Shown one piece after another: positions 57,006 through 64,000 of a DNA stretch of 64,000 nucleotides (within the stretch, counting starts at the first letter, position 1; each line of letters begins with the position of its first letter). The stretch spans positions 109,898,810-109,962,809 of the forward strand of contig CM070876.1 of assembly GCA_036365515.1 (NCBI GenBank), read 5' to 3'. The notes beneath the pieces are model-generated. The model had not been told where the DNA came from. It made no database searches and was given only the letters and a program-made list of their open reading frames with translations. This stretch comes from Torymus aiolomorphi. Taxonomy: Eukaryota > Arthropoda > Insecta > Hymenoptera > Torymidae. The position numbers and the translations under genes were made by a program.

Positions 57006-58008
57006 TGTAACGTCCGTGTTACAATGTAGCGAAAACGGTAAAGTAAGCGCGATAAATGTTCCAGTTTCGGTTTACGCCTACACGTAATAACCACGGGAGT
57101 AGGAACGCGTGAAAATAGCTAATCGGACTACCAAAATAAACAATGCTAATGCGCGAAATTCATTAAGCGGCAAACGTCAGCGTCAGCGAACAATTAGAGA
57201 GACAGAAAAAAGATAAAGGATAGCGTTCTACAGTGTTACTTACAGAGTTACTTACTTTGGGGCGGTTGCGGTTGTCTCGTTCTCTCAGTTATCCCTCGGC
57301 AGTCTCAGGACCCAAGCGCAGCGGGCGATTCAAATGGCAGAAGGACAGGATTGTGTAAATAAAGTAACACTCAAAAATGCAATTATGTAATGTTTATTAA
57401 TTGCATAAAGTTACGTTAAAACTGTTACACACTGATTGTAGTCGAGATATAATATCAACAATTATTCGCGAGACTACAATCGGAGAAGCAAATTCTGCTG
57501 GAAGATATTCTAAGTTAATTCTGCTCGAAAATATTCGAAGTCAGAATACAAAATGTCAGAAATTATTCTAAGTCCAATTGTTACAATTAAATAGGCGTTG
57601 GTCAAGGGCTTCGCCCTTCGAAACAAAAAGAACAAAAGTTTCTGCCTCGAGTGGAGACGCGATGCGGCTTTTATACCCGCGTTTCTATCTAGGGCAGATG
57701 CAAAGGTAGAGGAGTGTAGGGTATCTCATCTTTTGCATGGGGTGACAATGATGCGGGTGGGGAACTCGGGTTCAAATGTGGCGCTTGGCAAGGACAACGG
57801 TTGGATCGATAGGCGGTAAAGATACGGGTAAGGTAGGATTTGTTACCACGCGAACTGTGGCTCTCGCAGGTAACTCAGTTTTTACTTGGTGGCGTTACCG
57901 ACAGGAAATAGGACTCATGGTAACATGAAGGAAAAAAGGTTGTAGGGTGGTAAGGATAGATGGTAGCATGGGTGTCAAAAGTAGCGGTCAGTCGTGCTCG
58001 ACGTGACA
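57006..58008 (-). repeat. Solo LTR of the same gypsy family
   Basis: 1,003 bp, TGTAACGTCC...CGTGACA, flanked by GAAA on both sides (57,002-57,005 and 58,009-58,012). It is more diverged than the LTR pair of the neighbouring element. It also has an internal deletion near 57,490, so it is an independent and older insertion that lost its body by LTR recombination. It lies only about 50 bp from the full-length element. Confidence 0.9.
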
Positions 58009-58012
58009 GAAA

Positions 58013-59562
58013 CAATACTACAACCAAAATAAAAAATTAGTTTTTTAAAGAACGTGTTGATTGTTTGAAAAAATATTTAAGCTCTCATTAAAGTTTTTGG
58101 TACAGATGGAGAGAGAGAGGGGAAAGAAAGAGAGGGTGGGAGAGTTTAGCAAACAATGTTTGTTAATATTAGTATTTTATAAGAGTATTTTCCTCGTCTT
58201 TCAAGAACTTATTTGATCTTCTTTGGAGCGTTTATAGTTTGATTTAGCTGATCTAGTGAACTTTCGTTGGATTTGGATCGGGACCACTGTTAAGTCTTAG
58301 CAGTTGAGGGAAATACTTTTATATGATATTCTTATTTAAATTGTATTTGAATACTTGAACAGAGAATTTGAGTAATTACGTAGTATTTATTTATTGATTT
58401 AAGATTATTAGGTTTATAGCTTGATATAGGCTGGTATTGACCCTTACAGAGACAGCTACTCCTTTTGTCGGTTGGAGTGGTACGGAGTTCGCGGTATGTT
58501 GCACGATAACTGAAATGTGCGGGTAATTATCGTTTATTTTATAACACTATTAAATTAGGTTAAAGATGATTTTGACGATGATTCAAGATCCTCTTTTTAA
58601 ACAAATTAAATAAACTTTTTGTCTTAAGCCGTTCGATTTCAAATTTGAAAAGTGCTGAATGCATATAAAACTGTCGGAGATTTACCTTTAAGACCATCAA
58701 AATACATGCAGCTACAGCACTTTTTTGGAACAATTGGTGTCAAAGTTATGCTGGATTTTATGAACGAAACTTTCCTTTTATTTCGCAACATCTAATTTTG
58801 TAACTTGAAAATTATTCTTTTACAAAAACTTCAAAAACTTTGGCTCTAGTGGTCCTAAAAAATTCTGTGACTACGCATTTTAACGAAAAAAACTTTTGTT
58901 AGTCCGTTTGACAAATACATCATCTTCAAATGGCTTAATCTCGAAGCCTATTGCATCGATTTAGGCCCTCAAAAAAATAAATTAAAGGTCTTGTCGACAC
59001 AGAAAATGAGACCTGGTGAGCTAAAAAATGTGCAACCAGTTACAAGATACAGAAGTTTAAAGATGGTCTTAAAATGATGAAATACAATGGCCATATTATG
59101 ACTCCCAAATAAAACCTTAATCATCATTTTTCTATCGCTGTATTTTTTGTCTTAAAAGTGGAAGGAAGACGGAAAAATGAGATGTGGTCGAATCTCATTT
59201 TGGTAAAATTTCAGGATTCTAGAATTTTTTTGGAAAATGGCCTAAATCTGGTGAAAATGAAGATTTAAAGAAATTCCAGCAAGAGCTAGGAGTAACATAA
59301 GGGGCTGAAATCTTGCAGAATTTATATGTACTTTCATTAAAAAAATCGGTGAACCTTCCCCCCGCACTCTTTTTAAAAAAGTACGCGAACGACCCGTATG
59401 TAAAGAATTAAAAAAATTTTATGAATGATAAAAAAAACCTCGTTCATAAATTAGTGCATATGAAATTTTTCAGGACATATCAGAACTCTTTAAACATTTT
59501 TAATCATGAAATCCTCATTCGAAAAAATTGTTATAATTTTATTTATTTATTCTTATTTTCAG
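58013..59562. other. AT-rich stretch without supported gene
   Basis: About 1.5 kb with a purine-rich GAGAGAGAG tract near 58,110-58,140 and no convincing frame. It ends in a polypyrimidine tract and AG that precede the exon at 59,563. The last part is thus probably intron. Confidence 0.5.
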
Positions 59563-59863
59563 ATGTTCTTCAAAAAAGTGTAGTGACGTCATTAACGTTC
59601 AATTTGATGACAATTGTGATAAACTGCACTTGTGTCACGGATGTAATGCACATCAGAAATTCTATCGTCACCATCAAAATGTAATTAGAAGATGTATCCT
59701 TTGGTATGCATACGGAATATCACTAATGCAACAAGATTTGATTCCTGAAGCAACACAGCTGTTGCTCTCAGCATTAACAGTCTTTCATCACGTTGCCTGT
59801 CCACCATATCGTTTTACTCATCTAGCTGAACTTGGTTTACAATATTGTTTAATAAATAAATAG
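59563..59863 (+). CDS. Terminal exon of a host gene, possibly SMYD4-like
   Basis: A strong acceptor (TTTATTCTTATTTTCAG) is followed by a frame open from the first bases to TAG 59,861-59,863, about 100 codons. It begins CSSKKCSDV and includes KLHLCHGCNAHQ, then helical TPR-like sequence (LWYAYGISLMQQ, ATQLLLSALTVFHH, PYRFTHLAELGLQY). AATAAA-type signals follow within 150 bp. The Cys pattern followed by helical repeats reminds me of the C-terminus of SET/MYND-domain proteins of the SMYD4 group, but the match is from memory of pattern and weak. No upstream exon was found in the window. Confidence 0.45.
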
Positions 59864-60027
59864 AATTTGCGGTAACTAATGTTGCTGTATTAGTTTTTAA
59901 AAATCAAATATCGAATTTGTGAGAAATAGAAAATTGGAGAATAATGCAAACATTAGAAACTATATTCTACAACCGATTGTAACTATATTTTACAAATAAT
60001 AAATGAATAAAATTCGAACTCATAATA

Positions 60028-60270
60028 AAGGATTTATTTTCATATCAAGGGGATGTTGGAGCAGATACAAAATTACGTAATTACTGACATTTTTGTATTA
60101 TACTTTATTTTTATTTAAATTGTGGAATATTTTATGCTTTTCAAATTACATTAGTAATAGTTTATTTTCATATCAAGGGAATGCTGGAGCCTGTACAAAA
60201 TTACGTAATTACTGACATTCTAGTATTATACTTTATTCTTCTTTAAAATGTAGAATATTTTATGCAAAAT
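60028..60270. repeat. ~120-bp tandem duplication
   Basis: Two units with TTTATTTTCATATCAAGGG, ACAAAATTACGTAATTACTG and GTATTATACTTTATT (about 60,028-60,147 and 60,158-60,270), roughly 90 percent alike by eye. They lie just beyond the polyadenylation region of the exon at 59.6 kb. Confidence 0.75.
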
Positions 60271-60615
60271 AATAATATAAATAATATTAGCTCCTCTAAT
60301 AGGATAGGATAATCGGGCAGTCATTCCTTCAGGAGGTGCTCGTTCCCTAGAACATGGTACCACAGGTGTAAATCTACACTGACTTCCACGGGATTCCAGA
60401 ACTTAGAAATCTGGTGAAGAACGTCGAAATAATAAGGCCAAATCGACTTTTCGTTTCGACAGACGGCTAATGGCTTGCTGCACAGGTTAAGAAATGAGAA
60501 ATAACCTGAGATACGTAAGGGAAAGATATCAAGGTCTTGCCAAATAGCAATGGCCATATGGCAAAAGAATGCCCCCTGATATGACAGCCAGGCTTAGGAT
60601 GAGTTAGAAATCTAT

Positions 60616-60836
60616 TGTTGAGAGAGAGAGAGAGAGAGAGAAATAGACAGAGAGATGGTGACGACTTAACTACCAGCGAATAATTACATTTTCTAAATGA
60701 TTATTACTCGCTGGTGGTGAAGTCGTCATCATCTCTCTCTCTCTTCCTCCCTCCCTCCCTCCCTTCCTCCCTCTCTTCATCTCCCTCTTCATCTCCCTCT
60801 TCCTCTCCCTCGCTCTCGCTCTCTCGCTCTCTCTCA

Positions 60837-60870
<34 letters not shown>
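60616..60870. repeat. (GA)n, hairpin and (CT)n
   Basis: A GA run (60,616-60,642) and a 35-bp-armed hairpin (about 60,655-60,736; arms GATGGTGACGACTTAACTAC and complement) are followed by TC-rich DNA up to 60,870. Frames rich in Ser/Leu or Arg/Glu are composition artefacts. The stretch 60,271-60,615 has no supported gene. Confidence 0.8.
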
Positions 60871-60872
<2 letters not shown>

Positions 60873-61413
60873 GTAAGTGAATACGCTATCTTCTTCTGCT
60901 CTTTCTTCTTTTGCACTCACTAACCGCCTATTCACATCTCGGAGTCATTTCACTGCTGGAAGAGGGACCCCAGACGGCTATCAAGCTCCCAGCCCAAAAA
61001 CTGGAGGCTTTGCACTTCTGTTTTATGAGCCGGAGACCTTTTTCTTGACGAAGCGGCATTCTAACCTCAATCTGGCACTACACCTGGTCTGAGCACTAAC
61101 TACTACGCATCAGTTTCGCCTGCCGTCCTCCTCCTCTGGTTCCCAGCTTGACTATCGTCGTCGTCGTCGCTGCATCAACCACCACCGAAGCATTGCTGTA
61201 CCGCTGCACCACCCTGCCGCCAAGTTGCATCACCTGTGCTGTATCGGCTGCTATTCATCTCCTGCTTGCCGTCTGTGTCTGCTGTCCGCCCTGTGCCAGC
61301 TGCGAAGAGCAGACCAACCGTGAGCTGTCGTTTGCTGCCTCGCCCACGGATTCCATGCAAATGCTGCTGCTCTGACTGAGAACTCGCTCGCCCTCACTGA
61401 GAACACGCGCACG

Positions 61414-62014
61414 TTGAACAATCTTATATATCGTGTCGATGCGGTTGAGCAGAGCCAACTAGCCCTCAGCGCTCGGCATGACGCTGACTTAGCCGCGGTG
61501 CGAGCCTATATCTCGCGTAAAGCCGCTGCTAACCGCGAATCGCTGAGTCAACGATCGCTTCAGGATCCTCGTGAGATCATCATGCGAGGTATCCCCCTGG
61601 CCATGCAGCATGAGTCCCTACAACTTGTCTCTGCTCTCCTCATCGCCCTCAAGCTGCAGCAGCTTGTGCCACTCGTAGTCAGCTGTTGTCCCGCTACGTG
61701 CGTATGTTTTCACGCTTGCCTGCTCGGCAGCCGGTGACGATATCCTTTGCAAGATACCAGCACTGAAAAATCTCGACTGCCAGGCCATCTTCGGGGCCGG
61801 TGGTACTGCCAGGCTGTCGGTAAACGCCCTTTGGCTCAACCCTGGGCATAAACTCTTGAAGCGCGCCATGTTGCTGCATAAAGGGCTGAGCCATCTTCGA
61901 TCTGTAGTTAAAAACCTTACTGTTTTCTTACGATCTACTAGAAATGGCCCGTTAATTCCGGTGAGCAGTGATGCCGATCTTGATGCGCTCACTAACGCAA
62001 ACGCGATGGCATGA
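61414..62014 (+). pseudogene. ORF1 remnant of the non-LTR element
   Basis: A helical N-terminal part (QSQLALSARHDADLAAV) is open to 61,737. After a shift, a C-terminal part (about 61,735-62,014) contains ARLSVNALWLNPGHKLLKRA and VVKNLTVFLRSTRNG and ends in TGA at 62,012-62,014. It is probably the RNA-binding protein of the element. No zinc knuckle is visible. The ORF2 ATG follows 27 bp later. Confidence 0.6.
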
Positions 62015-62041
62015 CGCCCACACACAATCGCCAAACCGCAC

Positions 62042-64000
62042 ATGCACCCCGGCGAACTGGCTATAGGCCATATAAATGTGAACCGTCTGTCTCCTGCCAA
62101 TTTTGCACTCTCCGAGGCTAAGTGTGAGAACACTCGTTTTGACATTCTTGCCACTACTGAGACATTTTTACATCCGAATATGGGCGATTCTCACCTTAGC
62201 CTCGATGGTTACAATTGTTTCCGTGTAGATCGGGAGGGTATGGACGGTGGCGGTGTCGGTGTGTACATCCGTGCAGATTATGCCGTCGAGATTCTCGCCG
62301 CCTCTGAACCATTGTTCGCGAATAAGCCCGAGTACCTTATTCTCGAGGTAACTACCTCTCACGCAAAAATTTTATTTGCTGCCGTCTATCGCCGTCCACC
62401 CGCCGAATATCCTTATGAATTCCTTGCATGCCTCTCCACCTACCTCCGTCGATTTTAACATAAACATGGCCTTACCACCCGACCCTTCCTCCACCCGACT
62501 ACAAGTTTTCATACACTATCACTCGCTTCATCTCATCCAATCTGACCTCACACATCATCAACCCTGGAATAACTCGCATACCTTGATCGACCTCTTCATC
62601 GTCAAAAACCCCTACCCCGTATCCAACTATACCAAATTACCTGCACCCTTCATCGCCGGCCACGATCTCATCGAACTTTCCCTCCCTTGCAGAAATCCTC
62701 CTTCCGCTTCAAACTCATTTCTCTCCCGTAACCTAAATAAACTTAATTCCAGCTTACTTGACGATAACCTCTGCAACCTCTTATCCATTCTTCTTCCTTA
62801 CCCTTCCCCCTAAACCTTCATCCCCGCCACACCGACTACCGAAGTCGTCCTGGGCTCTTGCCTCTCAGACCGAGACCGAACGTCAGCTCACGAAGGTCCT
62901 CATAACCGCCTATGACTCTTGTGCCCCCTGCGCTCGATAGTCCTCTCCTCTCGTCGTAAGCCCTGGGTCAGTGCTGAGATTCGCTCGCTCATGCGATCTC
63001 GCGACCGAGCATACAAAGTCGCTTGTACCTCGGGCTCTGCGGCAGATATTCAGAGCTGCCGTATCGCTCTGGCTCGTGCATCTAATGCCCTCAACACAGC
63101 CAAAAATCGTCACATTGCCTCGCGTCTTGAAGAGGCGCCCGGTCCCGAGGCCAAGTGGAGAGAGCTCCGATGACTCCACATGTCCGCCCCCCCCCGCCTC
63201 CTCGTCTTTCCGCTATTTCCATTCTACCACTCTCAATTTTCATTTCGCTGCGACTGTAAACCGCCATCCTTCCATCACCGAATCTGACTACGACGGTGCC
63301 GTAGAATGGCCGCTTTCCATCACACTCTGCCATCAGTTCTGCCACCGCCCGGTCTCCGAAGCAGAGGTCCTTCAAGCTCTTAACCGATCTATTTCTAAAT
63401 CATCGGGTTTGGATAGAATTTCCACACCTATGCTTAAGCTCGCCATGAAGACTGCCCTTACTCGATTTACATCGCTGCTTAACTCCTCAATTTTGAGCGC
63501 TACCTGTCCATCGGAATGGAAGAGAGCTCTTATTCGCCCACTATCTAAGAGCAAAACTTCACGCCTGCTTTCAGACATAACACCAATTGCCCTTCTCTCC
63601 GAGTCTTTAAAAGTGCTTGAGAGACTAATGCATGATCAACTATCTGGGTATCTCAAAGTCCACGGCCTGGTTTTGGCGCAGCAGGTTGGTTTTCGGCGAG
63701 GGCATTGTATCCAGACCGCACTTCTTGAAGTACTGGAGAACGTTAGAAACACGATAGATGACCGCATGCTTACCATACTAATCCTATTCGACTTCTCGAA
63801 GGCGTTCGACTTCATCGCGCATGCCCGCCTTTTCGCCAAGCAGAGCTCTCAATTTGTCAAACCACGCGCTCAGGTAGTTTTTTAACTACCTCGAAAATCA
63901 TCTTCAGGCAGTTGTCGTCGAGGGTGACTCCATTTTCGACTGGCTTCTTGCGGCGTCGGGTGTACCGCAAGGTTTTGTCCTATGCCCACTGTTGTTTGCC
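62042..64000 (+). pseudogene. ORF2 remnant: endonuclease and reverse transcriptase
   Basis: From ATG 62,042 the APE endonuclease starts with IGHINVNRL and TTETFLHP. It shifts frame near 62,450 and continues with HTLIDLFIV and the GHDLI motif (to about 62,813). The linker (KPWVSAEIRSLMRSRDRAYK, about 62,940-63,173) is in another frame. The RT segment (about 63,180-63,885) contains ITPIALLSESLKVLERL, QVGFRRGHCIQTALLE and ILFDFSKAFD. A last shift near 63,880 leads to the GVPQGF block at the window end. The catalytic YADD-type block lies beyond the window. Confidence 0.85.

Larger units (their letters stand above)
60871..64000 (+). mobile_element. Non-LTR retrotransposon, frameshifted, runs off window
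   Basis: Two-ORF non-LTR element on the plus strand: an ORF1 remnant, an APE-type endonuclease and reverse transcriptase, with RT block B (GVPQGFVLCPLLF) reaching the last bases of the window. At least four frameshifts break ORF2. The first ~500 bp may be its 5' untranslated region, but the true 5' end is not defined. RT wording (FDFSKAFD) fits the Jockey/CR1/R1-like insect group. The clade cannot be fixed by eye. Confidence 0.85.

Overview
The window is animal nuclear DNA, most likely from an insect. Two heterotrimeric G-protein alpha-subunit copies read as arthropod Gi and Gq. The DNA is microsatellite-rich and dominated by eukaryotic mobile elements, with spliceosomal splice signals and no bacterial features. 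A parasitoid-wasp-like genome would fit, but the species cannot be read from the sequence. I estimate that well over two thirds of the window is transposon or repeat DNA. Little of it looks like an intact host gene: one probable terminal exon (59.56-59.86 kb) and a degraded two-exon coiled-coil gene on the minus strand (1.68-3.06 kb).

Layout. 0-5.4 kb: AT-rich DNA, two fold-back elements, the coiled-coil gene remnant and an intronless G-alpha-i copy with two one-base frameshifts. 5.4-17.2 kb: a giant inverted repeat with arms of about 4.8 and 5.5 kb around a 0.65-kb spacer. The arms carry a 280-bp satellite, CA microsatellites and a hairpin MITE. 17.2-18.99 kb: dispersed repeats, then a GC-rich segment that looks like the 5' untranslated region of a G-alpha-q copy.

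18,995-33,911: a 14.9-kb Polinton/Maverick. It is bounded by terminal inverted repeats starting AGTAGTAAGG and by a perfect 6-bp target duplication, CCCGCT. It sits 23-29 bp upstream of the G-alpha-q start codon at 33,941, so it splits that copy's leader. All recognised genes are on the minus strand: a spliced acidic gene, a truncated protein-primed DNA polymerase B, a chromodomain integrase, a penton-like capsid protein, a basic core/minor capsid protein, a double-jelly-roll major capsid protein, a DIQGF-family protein, an adenain-type protease and an unknown protein. Integrase, protease, the DIQGF protein and the basic protein are intact. Polymerase, major capsid, penton, the spliced gene and the last unknown gene are broken. 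No packaging ATPase was found, so this copy should be non-autonomous.

34.5-39.2 kb: dispersed repeats, a hAT-like MITE with an 8-bp duplication, a 40-bp minisatellite, a multi-zinc-knuckle gag remnant and long AT-rich gene-free stretches. 39.25-44.46 kb: a decayed plus-strand Ty3/gypsy element. 44,551-56,952: a younger full-length gypsy element on the minus strand (LTRs of about 1.09 kb, target duplication ACAG). 57,006-58,008: a solo LTR of the same family (target duplication GAAA). 60.9-64.0 kb: a frameshifted non-LTR retrotransposon running off the window end.

The Polinton genes form one compact transcription cluster, with gaps of 1 to 5 bp between the capsid genes and integrase. At its upstream end is a TATA-driven gene with two introns. 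The second donor of that gene is also in phase with an acceptor that opens straight into the polymerase frame. This possible shared leader exon is the most unusual regulatory observation here. The second is a repeat-expanded linker between protease and reverse transcriptase that recurs in both gypsy elements.
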